Below, piece after piece: positions 18,974 through 26,198 of a stretch of DNA of 64,000 nt (position 1 is its first letter; each line of letters starts with the position of its first letter). The DNA comes from Paludibacteraceae bacterium. Its GTDB lineage: Bacteria; Bacteroidota; Bacteroidia; Bacteroidales; Paludibacteraceae. Location: positions 1-64,000 of the forward strand of contig JAQUTW010000001.1 in NCBI GenBank assembly GCA_028694215.1, in the 5' to 3' direction. The notes under the pieces were generated by a model. The model was given only the letters and a program-made list of their open reading frames with translations. It searched no databases and was not told the origin of the DNA. Made by a program: the position numbers and the translations under genes.

Positions 18974-19486
18974 ATGATGAAAAAACTTGCTTTAATTTTA
19001 GTAGCTGCCATATTTCTGCCAATGACAATGATGGCTGAAGATTTCAAATTCGGTTCAATAAATGCCGAAGAAGTTATGATGTTATTACCGGAAATGAATG
19101 ATTACGAAAAAGCCATGACAAAAGAAACGGAAGATAATAAAAAATATCTTCAGGGATTGGAAGACGAAATGAAACAAGCATACGAAAAATACCAAAAAGA
19201 GAAACCATCGATGACAGAATCTATTGCCAAAATGGAAGAAGAAAAATTGGTAGAAATGCAACAACGTGCACAAACTGCTTATCAAACAATACAAACAAGT
19301 TTACAACAAAAACAAAAAGAGTTGTTGGCTCCCATGCAGAAAAAAGTCAAAGATGCCATTGATGTTGTAGGCAAAAAGAATGGATTTACATTTATCTTTC
19401 AAGTTGGTGGTGACATCCTTTACAAATCAGAGAAAGTTGTAGATGTTACACCATTGGTTAAAAAAGAATTAGGCATTCTACAATAA
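18974..19486 (+). CDS. OmpH/Skp-family periplasmic chaperone (copy 2)
   Basis: Second Skp-like protein, 170 residues. Signal peptide with two Met codons at the start (ATG at 18974 or 18977), cleaved after MTMMA; mature part begins EDFKFGSINAEEVMMLLPEM, then a long charged helical arm (about residues 42-115) and a terminal VVDVTPLVKKELGI. It differs clearly from copies 1 and 3, so the three are old paralogues, not a recent amplification. Followed directly by a strong terminator. Confidence 0.92.
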   Translation: MMKKLALILVAAIFLPMTMMAEDFKFGSINAEEVMMLLPEMNDYEKAMTKETEDNKKYLQGLEDEMKQAYEKYQKEKPSMTESIAKMEEEKLVEMQQRAQTAYQTIQTSLQQKQKELLAPMQKKVKDAIDVVGKKNGFTFIFQVGGDILYKSEKVVDVTPLVKKELGILQ

Positions 19487-19500
19487 AAAATAACAACAAT

Positions 19501-19532
19501 AAAAAAAGGCTGCCTTTGTGTAGCCTTTTTTT
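19501..19532 (+). terminator. Rho-independent terminator between skp copies 2 and 3
   Basis: An 11-bp stem AAAAAAAGGCT / AGCCTTTTTTT with a 10-base loop and a terminal T run, 15 bases past copy 2. It would separate porG-uppS-bamA-skp1-skp2 from skp3-murI, or trim expression of the latter. Confidence 0.88.
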
Positions 19533-19552
19533 AGATAAATGCAGAAATAATT

Positions 19553-20059
19553 ATGAAAAAGATATTTTTAACCACCATATTTTCAATATGTTTCGGCATC
19601 ATTATCGCACAAACGCAAGAAATACGCATTGGTTATATCGATAAACAAGTCATAATTAATGCAATGCCACAAACCGTAGAAGCTGAAAAGAAATATCAAT
19701 CTGACTTAAACTTATACAATGCCGAATATGACCGTATGACCACCGAATATCATAAAAAGGTAAAAGAATACATGGAAAACGGCAAAAATATGAAAGAAGC
19801 CATAAAAATGGCTTTACAAACGGAAATTACAGAATATGAAGAACGTTTGGCAATGTTTAAACTACGCTATACCAAAGATTTAAATGGAGAGCTTACACAG
19901 AAAATGCTCAACATAGACAACATAGTAGCCCAAGCAATTAAAAAAGTAGCTGAAAACCAAAAAATAAGTATTGTCTTTGACCAACCTACACCACTTTATG
20001 TCAATGATCAATGTATCAATCTGACAGAGTTAATCAAGAAAGAGCTTAATATCAAATAA
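19553..20059 (+). CDS. OmpH/Skp-family periplasmic chaperone (copy 3)
   Basis: Third Skp-like protein, 168 residues. Signal peptide (MKKIFLTTIFSICFGIIIA), then QEIRIGYIDKQVIINAMPQT, which aligns with the start of the other two mature proteins, a charged helical middle and C-terminal ISIVFDQPTPLYVNDQ. Lies after a terminator and only two bases before murI, so it may share its transcript with murI. Confidence 0.88.
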   Translation: MKKIFLTTIFSICFGIIIAQTQEIRIGYIDKQVIINAMPQTVEAEKKYQSDLNLYNAEYDRMTTEYHKKVKEYMENGKNMKEAIKMALQTEITEYEERLAMFKLRYTKDLNGELTQKMLNIDNIVAQAIKKVAENQKISIVFDQPTPLYVNDQCINLTELIKKELNIK

Positions 20060-20061
20060 TT

Positions 20062-20901
20062 ATGATAGATTCACCTCAACAAATTGGGCCAATAGGTGTG
20101 TTTGATTCGGGTTATGGCGGATTGACTATTTTAGACAAAATTCGACAAGAACTACCCGAATACGATTATCTTTATTTAGGTGATAATGCTCGTACACCAT
20201 ACGGAAACCGTTCATTTGAAGTAGTTTATAATTATACGCTTCAGTGTGTTACAAAGTTATTTGAGCAAGGTTGTCATTTGGTTATTTTGGCTTGCAATAC
20301 AGCCTCTGCAAAAGCTCTGCGCACCATACAGCAGAATGACTTGCCAAAATTGGATTCTACACGACGTGTATTAGGTGTTATTCGACCAACTGCGGAAATT
20401 ATTGGAGAAATTACACAAAGTCGTAATGTTGGCATTTTGGCAACAGAAGGAACTATACAATCACAATCTTACGTGTTGGAAATAGGAAAATTATTTCCGG
20501 ATATTACAGTTATAGGCGAAGCCTGCCCAATGTGGGTGCCACTAATCGAAAATAACGAACATTTATCGGATGGTGCCGACTATTTTGTAAAAAAACATCT
20601 TCAGCACATTTTAAACAATAGTCCAAAAATTGATACCATTATTTTAGGTTGCACACATTATCCGCTGCTAATGCCTAAAATAGAAAAGAATATCCCTGCA
20701 AACATTCGCATTATTTCACAAGGAGAAATCGTGGCCAGAAGTTTACACCATTACCTGAACAGACATCCGGAAATAGAAAAAAAATGCAGCAAAAATGGCA
20801 TTGCTCATTTTCTTACCACAGAATCATCTGAAAAATTCAAATCTTCAGCTTCTATTTTTCTGAAACAAACAATAAATGTTCAGCACTTGACAATCAACTA
20901 A
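20062..20901 (+). CDS. murI: Glutamate racemase
   Basis: Makes D-glutamate for peptidoglycan by a two-cysteine mechanism. 279 residues. Motifs: GVFDSGYGGLTIL near residue 13, YLGDNARTPYG, the first catalytic Cys in LACNTASAKALR near residue 79 and the second in LGCTHYPLL near residue 197. Follows skp copy 3 by two bases, in line with the skp-murI order in other Bacteroidetes. Confidence 0.96.
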   Translation: MIDSPQQIGPIGVFDSGYGGLTILDKIRQELPEYDYLYLGDNARTPYGNRSFEVVYNYTLQCVTKLFEQGCHLVILACNTASAKALRTIQQNDLPKLDSTRRVLGVIRPTAEIIGEITQSRNVGILATEGTIQSQSYVLEIGKLFPDITVIGEACPMWVPLIENNEHLSDGADYFVKKHLQHILNNSPKIDTIILGCTHYPLLMPKIEKNIPANIRIISQGEIVARSLHHYLNRHPEIEKKCSKNGIAHFLTTESSEKFKSSASIFLKQTINVQHLTIN

Positions 20902-20918
20902 ATACATTTTTGCAAATT

Positions 20919-21695
20919 ATGAATTTAAACTTAAAAAATCCTATCATTTTCTTTGATTTAGAAACTACCGGCACCAATATATCATCCGATCGTATTGTAG
21001 AAATATCGTACCTAAAACTATCACCAAACGGTATAGAAGAAAGTAAAACTATGCGCATTAATCCCGAATGTCATATTCCGGAACAGTCGTCTGCCGTTCA
21101 TGGTATTTTTGATAAAGATGTGGAAAATTGCCCTACTTTCAAAACTGTGGCAAAAACTGTTGCTGCCGACTTTGAAGGATGTGATTTGGCCGGTTACAAT
21201 TCAAATCGTTTTGATATTCCACTTTTGGCAGAAGAATTTTTGCGTGCAGAGGTAGATATTGATTTAATGAAGCACAAATTTATCGATGTACAAGTTATTT
21301 TTCATAAAATGGAACAACGAACATTGAGTGCGGCTTATATGTTTTATTGTGATAAAAATTTAGAAGATGCTCATACCGCTTCAGCCGATACAGCAGCTAC
21401 TTACGAAGTACTTAAAGCACAATTAGAGCGCTATCCAAATTTAGAAAATGATGTGGATTTTCTTTCTAAATACACATCATTCAACAACAATGCCGACTTT
21501 GCAGGGCGCATTATCTACAACGACAAACACGAAGAAATTTTTAATTTCGGAAAATACAAAGGTCAAAAAGTCGAAGATGTGCTTAAAAAAGATACCGGTT
21601 ATTATGGTTGGATGATGCAGGGTGATTTCCCTCTTTACACAAAAAAGGTACTGACCAACATCAAAATACGAAGTTGTGCAAAACACAACGTATAA
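20919..21695 (+). CDS. DEDDh 3'-5' exonuclease (DnaQ-like) with ExoX-type C-terminal domain
   Basis: Probable 3'-5' DNA exonuclease of the DnaQ superfamily. 258 residues. All four acidic positions are visible: Asp and Glu in FFDLETTGT (residues ~11-19), Asp in GYNSNRFDIPLL, and the His/Asp pair in AHTASADTAATYEVL. The last ~60 residues (IFNFGKYKGQKVEDVL, GYYGWMMQGDFP) match the small domain at the C terminus of exonuclease X-like proteins, so a stand-alone repair or proofreading role is more likely than a replicative epsilon subunit. ATG at 20919 preferred over TTG at 20910. Confidence 0.85.
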   Translation: MNLNLKNPIIFFDLETTGTNISSDRIVEISYLKLSPNGIEESKTMRINPECHIPEQSSAVHGIFDKDVENCPTFKTVAKTVAADFEGCDLAGYNSNRFDIPLLAEEFLRAEVDIDLMKHKFIDVQVIFHKMEQRTLSAAYMFYCDKNLEDAHTASADTAATYEVLKAQLERYPNLENDVDFLSKYTSFNNNADFAGRIIYNDKHEEIFNFGKYKGQKVEDVLKKDTGYYGWMMQGDFPLYTKKVLTNIKIRSCAKHNV

Positions 21696-21702
21696 AAATC
21701 TG

Positions 21703-21774
21703 TACCCCCGCTGAGAATCGAACTCAAATTTAAAGTTTAGGAAACTTCCGTTCTATCCATTGAACTACAGGGGC
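21703..21774 (-). tRNA. tRNA-Arg (anticodon CCU)
   Basis: A 72-base cloverleaf on the minus strand. Acceptor GCCCCTG pairs with CGGGGGT (G-U first pair), the D arm contains AGTTCAATGGATAGAAC, the anticodon stem GAAGT/ACTTT encloses loop TTCCTAA with CCU, and the T loop is TTCGATT. Discriminator A; CCA is not encoded. Reads AGG codons. Lies between convergent exonuclease and recO genes. Confidence 0.93.
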
Positions 21775-21838
21775 AAAAAACCATGCAAAAATACGTCATT
21801 TCCTGTATTTTTCCAAAAAAGATGCCAAGTATGTTGTG

Positions 21839-22558
21839 TCAATCAAATAATTCGGAAACAATCTTGAGCGATTTAAGGTCGCCAAAATCAGGAAGATGTA
21901 AGCGATAATAACACAAAATATGGTTTAACACTTCCATTCGTTGGGTACGAGAAAATTTAAATAAATACATATTGTCATATTCCATCCTCATCAAATGTGC
22001 AAAAACTTCAGTTTCTTCGGGGGTTAAATAATTAGCGTCCGGCTGTGTATCACAAAAAATACTATTACTCAAATCAAAAAAAGCATCTTGATGAAAATGA
22101 CTCAAATTTGGGAAAAAACCAAGATAGTAGGTTAACTTTATCAAAAAAACCAAATGAAAATTTGCGGTTCCTTCTTCTAATTCATCAAATATGATAACAG
22201 ACTGCTTGATAAATTGGAATAATTCTTTATCGGAATGCGGTTCTCGCAAAACAAGCGACAATAATTCACTTAAAAAAATGGCAACAAGACTCTTGTTAGG
22301 ATTATAGGGAATAGACGAAAACGGAGTGATACATTTTGTTTCTTTCAAAAAATGCAAACGTTTACTTGGTTGATTATCAGCCACAAGCTCAACAATCGAA
22401 AACGGTTGCATCAATACTGAACGCATTGCAGAACGACGAGAATTACCTTTGGTCAGGAACGATATTTTTCCCAATTCTGCGGTATAAAAATGCACAATAT
22501 ACTCCTTGTCGCCATACTGTACATGTCGTAAAACTATACCCTCCGTTTTTACCTGCAT
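21839..22558 (-). CDS. recO: DNA repair protein RecO
   Basis: Recombination mediator that loads RecA on SSB-coated DNA with RecR. 239 residues: N-terminal OB fold starting MQVKTEGIVLRHVQYGDKEY, with KISFLTKGNSRR, then an all-helical C-terminal domain (LLSLVLREPHSDKELFQFI). The Cys4 zinc site of some RecO proteins is not present, as in many Bacteroidetes members. Single gene; no clear promoter seen. Confidence 0.93.
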   Translation of the reverse strand: MQVKTEGIVLRHVQYGDKEYIVHFYTAELGKISFLTKGNSRRSAMRSVLMQPFSIVELVADNQPSKRLHFLKETKCITPFSSIPYNPNKSLVAIFLSELLSLVLREPHSDKELFQFIKQSVIIFDELEEGTANFHLVFLIKLTYYLGFFPNLSHFHQDAFFDLSNSIFCDTQPDANYLTPEETEVFAHLMRMEYDNMYLFKFSRTQRMEVLNHILCYYRLHLPDFGDLKSLKIVSELFD

Positions 22559-22576
22559 ATTTTTTTATAAAACAGA

Positions 22577-22605
22577 AAATCGGGAACAAATTTTGTTCCC
22601 GATTT
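22577..22605 (-). terminator. Terminator of the perR-rubredoxin-rubrerythrin operon
   Basis: An almost uninterrupted palindrome (AAATCGGGAACAAA / TTTGTTCCCGATTT around one T) starting 7 bases past the rubrerythrin stop. It lies between that gene and recO on the same strand. Confidence 0.75.
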
Positions 22606-22612
22606 AAAAATA

Positions 22613-23158
22613 TTATTTTTTAAAATAACGATTGAATAATCCTTCAAATCCACGGCCATGACGTGCTTCATCTTTTGCCATTTCATGTACCGTATCGTGA
22701 ATAGCATCCCAATTCATCTCTTTTGCACGTTTAGCAATGCGCATTTTATCGGCACATGCACCACTTTCGGCATTCATGCGTTTTTCAAGATTTGTTTTGG
22801 TATCCCAAACTACCTCACCCAATAATTCGGCAAACTTAGCACAATGCTCTGCTTCCTCAAACGCATAACGTTTAAACGCTTCTGCTACCTCCGGATAACC
22901 TTCACGGTCGGCTTGACGACTCATGGCCAGGTACATGCCTACTTCAGTAGCCTCACCCATAAAATGAGCATTCAAATCTTTACGCATTTCTTCATCGGAC
23001 CCTTTGGCAACACCAATCACATGTTCCGTTACAAAATTAAGCTTTTCATCTACTAATTCTTTAAATTTTTCTTTAGGTTGACCACATTGAGGGCAACGTT
23101 CGGGCGGCGTATCTCCTTCATGAACATATCCGCAAACACTACAAATAAATTTTTTCAT
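22613..23158 (-). CDS. Reverse rubrerythrin (rubredoxin domain first)
   Basis: Non-haem iron peroxidase that reduces hydrogen peroxide in anaerobes. 181 residues. The rubredoxin domain is at the N terminus ([19 protein letters not shown]; residues 5-27), followed by a ferritin-like four-helix bundle with the di-iron ligands in [18 protein letters not shown] and [10 protein letters not shown]. In classical rubrerythrin the order is the opposite. Third gene of a peroxide-defence cluster, behind a free rubredoxin and a PerR-like repressor. Co-expression with the rubredoxin, a likely electron donor, makes sense. Confidence 0.94.
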   Translation of the reverse strand: MKKFICSVCGYVHEGDTPPERCPQCGQPKEKFKELVDEKLNFVTEHVIGVAKGSDEEMRKDLNAHFMGEATEVGMYLAMSRQADREGYPEVAEAFKRYAFEEAEHCAKFAELLGEVVWDTKTNLEKRMNAESGACADKMRIAKRAKEMNWDAIHDTVHEMAKDEARHGRGFEGLFNRYFKK

Positions 23159-23180
23159 ATTAATGTTTGATTTTAAATTG

Positions 23181-23306
23181 TTATTTACTTTCTTCGTCTG
23201 TAATTTCTACAAATTTTGAAGCCGGTTGTTTACAGCGTGGGCAAAACGCAGGTGGTTCATTTCCTTCGTGGACATAACCACAAACAGTGCATTTGAATTT
23301 TTTCAT
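23181..23306 (-). CDS. Rubredoxin-like microprotein, 41 residues
   Basis: A very short frame: [19 protein letters not shown] at the start, then [11 protein letters not shown] and an acidic end (TDEESK). Four cysteines in two CxxC knuckles would bind one iron (or zinc). It closely resembles the first ~40 residues of the neighbouring rubrerythrin ([10 protein letters not shown]..., CPQCGQP), so it probably arose by duplication of that domain or the domain was captured from it. At 41 residues it is shorter than ordinary rubredoxin (~52). It lies 22 bases before rubrerythrin and 18 bases after the Fur-family gene, all in one operon. Likely an electron carrier to rubrerythrin; inference. Confidence 0.88.
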   Translation of the reverse strand: MKKFKCTVCGYVHEGNEPPAFCPRCKQPASKFVEITDEESK

Positions 23307-23324
23307 AAAAATAAATTTAGTGTG

Positions 23325-23765
23325 TTATTTATGATTGGAACTTTCTGTTTCTATTTTTGCACAAGCAGGGCAATAACCTTTATAACAAATATGACATTCC
23401 GATACCTTAAATCCATCGGCTTCTATAGTATCAAAAGGCAAATTTGGCAAATTAAATAAATCAAAAATATCCCCACATTGCAAACATTTAAAATGACCAT
23501 GTATTTCACAGTTTGCATCATAATGTGTCCCTTTTTCATCTATATCCAAAGTTGCAACAGCACCATGTTCATAAAATAAATTTAAGGCATTATAAACTGT
23601 AGTTTTAGATAATGTACGAATTTGAGGGGAAAGAGCAGCATAAATAACATCTACTGTAGGATGATTTTGATGATTCATTAAATAACCCATCACAGCCATA
23701 CGTTGTATAGATGGTCTTATACCATGTTGCAACAAATAATTCACTATTTTTATACTGTTTTCCAA
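23325..23765 (-). CDS. Fur-family transcriptional repressor, PerR-like
   Basis: Metal-dependent repressor. 146 residues: winged helix in the first ~85 (IRPSIQRMAVMGYL, TLSKTTVYNALNLF) and a dimerisation domain with a structural Zn site (CLQCG and CPAC). The sensing-site residues THYDAN and HGHFKC fit Fur/PerR. The location with rubrerythrin and rubredoxin favours peroxide sensing. The first in-frame ATG would start inside the winged helix, so the TTG at 23765 is the probable start. A 15-base palindrome resembling a PerR box lies one base upstream of it, suggesting autoregulation of the whole operon. Confidence 0.9.
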   Translation of the reverse strand: MENSIKIVNYLLQHGIRPSIQRMAVMGYLMNHQNHPTVDVIYAALSPQIRTLSKTTVYNALNLFYEHGAVATLDIDEKGTHYDANCEIHGHFKCLQCGDIFDLFNLPNLPFDTIEADGFKVSECHICYKGYCPACAKIETESSNHK

Positions 23766-23766
23766 T

Positions 23767-23781
23767 TTGTAATTATTACAA
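23767..23781. promoter_or_regulatory. PerR/Fur-type operator palindrome
   Basis: TTGTAATTATTACAA is an exact 7-1-7 inverted repeat. It differs from the classic PerR box TTATAATnATTATAA at one symmetric position pair only. It sits between the promoter (-7 at 23796-23803) and the start codon, where a bound repressor would block transcription start or elongation. Confidence 0.75.
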
Positions 23782-23795
23782 TTTTATTTTCATTG

Positions 23796-23826
23796 CAAAA
23801 ATATGATATTATTTTTTACTGACAAA
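23796..23826 (-). promoter_or_regulatory. Bacteroidetes-type promoter of the perR-rubredoxin-rubrerythrin operon
   Basis: On the minus strand TTTG (23826-23823), 19 bases, TATTTTTG (23803-23796): a textbook -33/-7 pair. The expected start site falls just upstream of the operator palindrome. Confidence 0.75.
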
Positions 23827-23849
23827 ATATTTAACCTTTTTTATGGTTT

Positions 23850-24473
23850 TTATTTTTCAAACAATGGCGAGAGTACCTCATTAGCCTTTACTAAATACGT
23901 GTTGAAATGCAATGATTGAGCTACTTTTATATTTCTTTCACTATCGTCTAAAAACAAACATTCTTGTGCCAGAAGTTTTTCATTATCCAATAATGCTTGG
24001 AAAATAGCAGCATCAGGTTTAGACAGATTCATTTTATAGGAAAGGTAACAATGATCAAAAAAATCAGCAATTGTATGACCATTATAAGAAAACACAGTTT
24101 GCTCACACCAAGGAAAATGAATCTCATTGGTATTGCTTAAGAGCAGAACTCTGTATGTTTGACGCAGACGCAGCAATAATTCCAATTTCTCGACCGGAAC
24201 ATCAAGCAGAAAAGAGATGAAAGCATCATCTATTTGCATATCGGAAATATTTTTACCGGAAATCAGCCGAATATTGTTATAAAATACCTCCTTGGAAATA
24301 TCTCCATTTTCCAGCTCCATAAAAATGCCTGATTGCCGATAATTATCCAATAATTCATCCGCATTGGTTACTCCGTATTCGATAAATTTTCGAACACAGC
24401 GTTCTCTATCTAAATTGATTAGAACGCCACCAAAGTCAAATATAATGGTAGATATGCCTTTTAAATTTAACAT
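23850..24473 (-). CDS. HAD-family phosphatase (YihX-like)
   Basis: Probable small-molecule phosphatase. 207 residues of HAD subfamily IA. Motif I is FDFGGVLINLD: the nucleophile Asp is present, but the second Asp of DxD is Gly, as in the YihX group (DxGxV). Motif II is LLLSNTNEIH, motif III the Lys in NLSKPDAAIF, motif IV LFLDDSERNIKVA. The helical cap lies at residues ~18-85. Substrate unknown; YihX acts on glucose 1-phosphate. Stands between the Fur gene and a divergent tRNA. Confidence 0.85.
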   Translation of the reverse strand: MLNLKGISTIIFDFGGVLINLDRERCVRKFIEYGVTNADELLDNYRQSGIFMELENGDISKEVFYNNIRLISGKNISDMQIDDAFISFLLDVPVEKLELLLRLRQTYRVLLLSNTNEIHFPWCEQTVFSYNGHTIADFFDHCYLSYKMNLSKPDAAIFQALLDNEKLLAQECLFLDDSERNIKVAQSLHFNTYLVKANEVLSPLFEK

Positions 24474-24488
24474 TAAAGATATTAGGTG

Positions 24489-24519
24489 TTGTATAAATTA
24501 AAAAAAATAATTACCTTTG
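24489..24519 (+). promoter_or_regulatory. Bacteroidetes-type promoter of the CAU tRNA gene
   Basis: TTG (24489-24491), 20 bases, TACCTTTG (24512-24519), about 43 bases before the tRNA. Good match on both elements. Confidence 0.7.
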
Positions 24520-24561
24520 CAGCCACTTGCAAAAGTAATGAAAAAATTATCGGCATGCAAG

Positions 24562-24636
24562 GGGCCCATAGCTCAGTTGGTTAGTAGCACCTGACTCATA
24601 ATCAGGGGGTCATAGGTTCAAGCCCTATTGGGCCCA
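24562..24636 (+). tRNA. tRNA with CAU anticodon (Met elongator or Ile2)
   Basis: A 75-base cloverleaf: acceptor GGGCCCA/TGGGCCC, discriminator A, anticodon stem CCTGA/TCAGG with loop CTCATAA, T arm ATAGG-TTCAAGC-CCTAT. CCA is not encoded. The D arm reads GCTCAGTTGGTTAGTAGC, with one extra T (24585) compared with the usual GCTC...GAGC, so the D stem is either bulged or reduced to three pairs. The CAU anticodon fits elongator Met or lysidine-modified Ile2; the sequence alone does not decide. An initiator tRNA is unlikely, as the three G-C pairs at the base of the anticodon stem are absent. Confidence 0.88.
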
Positions 24637-24638
24637 CA

Positions 24639-24667
24639 AAAAAGCATCTGATTTTCAGATGCTTTTT
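24639..24667. terminator. Bidirectional terminator between the CAU tRNA and radA
   Basis: A perfect 13-bp stem AAAAAGCATCTGA / TCAGATGCTTTTT with a 3-base loop. It starts three bases after the tRNA and touches the radA stop codon, serving both converging genes. Confidence 0.9.
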
Positions 24668-26041
24668 CTATTTGTCTTTCTTAAAAAGTACACGAAAAGC
24701 CTCTTCTATTTTTTTGACTCTTAAAATTTCTATGGTGTACTTATGATTAAGTTGCTTGAAATTAAAATCAGGTATCAAAATTTTTGTAAATCCTAATTTT
24801 TCAGCTTCTGCTATGCGCTGTTCGATACGACTCACAGGGCGAATTTCACCAGATAAACCAACTTCACCTGTAAGACAAACACCTTGTGATACAGCAATAT
24901 CGAAACTGGAAGATAAAACGGAAACCAACACCGGCAAATCAATAGCAGTATCATTTACCCGTAAGCCACCTGCAATATTAAGAAACACATCTTTTTGTGC
25001 CAATTTAAAACCGGCACGTTTTTCCAAAACTGCCAATAACATATTTAATCTTCTGGAATCAAAACCTGTAGCAGAGCGTTGCGGCGTACCATAAGCTGCT
25101 GTACTGACCAAAGCTTGTACTTCTATAAGAAAAGGACGAACTCCTTCTATGGTGGCTGCAACAGAAACACCACTTAAGCCTTGATGATTTTGCGACAATA
25201 ATAATTCAGAAGGATTGGAAACTTCGCGCAATCCATCTTGTTCCATCTCAAAAATGGCAAGTTCGTCAGTACTGCCAAAACGATTTTTATGCGCACGTAA
25301 CATACGATAAAAATAATGGCGATCGCCTTCAAACTGTAATACTGTGTCCACAATATGTTCTAAAACTTTCGGACCGGCAATGCTGCCTTCTTTGTTGATG
25401 TGCCCGATCAGAATTATTGGAATGCCACTTTCTTTGGCAAAGCGTAACAGTGCAGCCGAACATTCGCGTACCTGCGTAATACTTCCGGGAGACGACTCGG
25501 CCATTTCAGTAGAAATAGTCTGTATGGAATCAACAATAATTAAATCGGGATTGGTGTTTTTAATATGTACAAATATTTGTTCAAGTGAGGTTTCGCTCAC
25601 AATGTAACATTCGGAACGCATTTCACCAATACGTTCGGAACGCATTTTCAATTGCTGAGCACTTTCTTCTCCGGAGATATAAAGAATACGTTTACCAGCC
25701 ATATTTAAAGCGATTTGTAACACTAAGGTTGATTTTCCGATTCCGGGTTCTCCTCCTATCAGGACAAGTGAACCTAACACTAAACCGCCACCAAGGACAC
25801 GATTAAATTCCGGAGAGCAGGTATCAATGCGTTTTTCACCCAAAGCTTCAACTAAATTAATAAGTTGAGGTTTTTGTTTGTTGGTTTCTAAAAAATTGGT
25901 AACTATTTTCGAAGATTTTTCCTGACGAATTATTTCTTCCGTATAAGTGTTCCATTCTCCACAAGCAGGACATTTTCCAATCCATTTAGGTGATTCTGCA
26001 CCACAATTTTGACAGATGTAAACCGATTTTATTTTTGCCAT
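24668..26041 (-). CDS. radA: DNA repair protein RadA (Sms)
   Basis: RecA-like branch-migration helicase of recombination. 457 residues: N-terminal C4 zinc finger (CQNCGAESPKWIGKCPACG, residues 10-28), ATPase core with Walker A GGEPGIGKSTLVLQ near residue 97, the RadA signature HKNRFGSTDE, and a Lon-protease-like C-terminal domain from about residue 270 (SGVSVAATIEGVRPFLIEVQ). Own promoter; single gene. Confidence 0.96.
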   Translation of the reverse strand: MAKIKSVYICQNCGAESPKWIGKCPACGEWNTYTEEIIRQEKSSKIVTNFLETNKQKPQLINLVEALGEKRIDTCSPEFNRVLGGGLVLGSLVLIGGEPGIGKSTLVLQIALNMAGKRILYISGEESAQQLKMRSERIGEMRSECYIVSETSLEQIFVHIKNTNPDLIIVDSIQTISTEMAESSPGSITQVRECSAALLRFAKESGIPIILIGHINKEGSIAGPKVLEHIVDTVLQFEGDRHYFYRMLRAHKNRFGSTDELAIFEMEQDGLREVSNPSELLLSQNHQGLSGVSVAATIEGVRPFLIEVQALVSTAAYGTPQRSATGFDSRRLNMLLAVLEKRAGFKLAQKDVFLNIAGGLRVNDTAIDLPVLVSVLSSSFDIAVSQGVCLTGEVGLSGEIRPVSRIEQRIAEAEKLGFTKILIPDFNFKQLNHKYTIEILRVKKIEEAFRVLFKKDK

Positions 26042-26067
26042 AATTTGGGGAACTAAATTTACTGTTG

Positions 26068-26101
26068 CAAAGATAATGATTTATTGTACAAAAAAAACAA
26101 A
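26068..26101 (-). promoter_or_regulatory. Bacteroidetes-type promoter of radA
   Basis: The minus strand has TTTG (26101-26098), 22 bases, TATCTTTG (26075-26068), 27 bases before the ATG. Confidence 0.65.
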
Positions 26102-26130
26102 TACCGTATAACTTCAAAAAAATGAAAGTT

Positions 26131-26174
26131 TCAAAAAGAGAGCCACAGACAATCTTCCATTCTCTGCGGCTCTC
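26131..26174 (-). terminator. Terminator of the pta-ackA-CoA transferase genes
   Basis: A 12-bp stem with one mismatch (GAGAGCCACAGA at 26138-26149, TCTGCGGCTCTC at 26163-26174) followed on the minus strand by a T run. Lies 25 bases past the CoA-transferase stop. Confidence 0.8.
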
Positions 26175-26198
26175 AACTATTAATCAACTCCTAAAATT

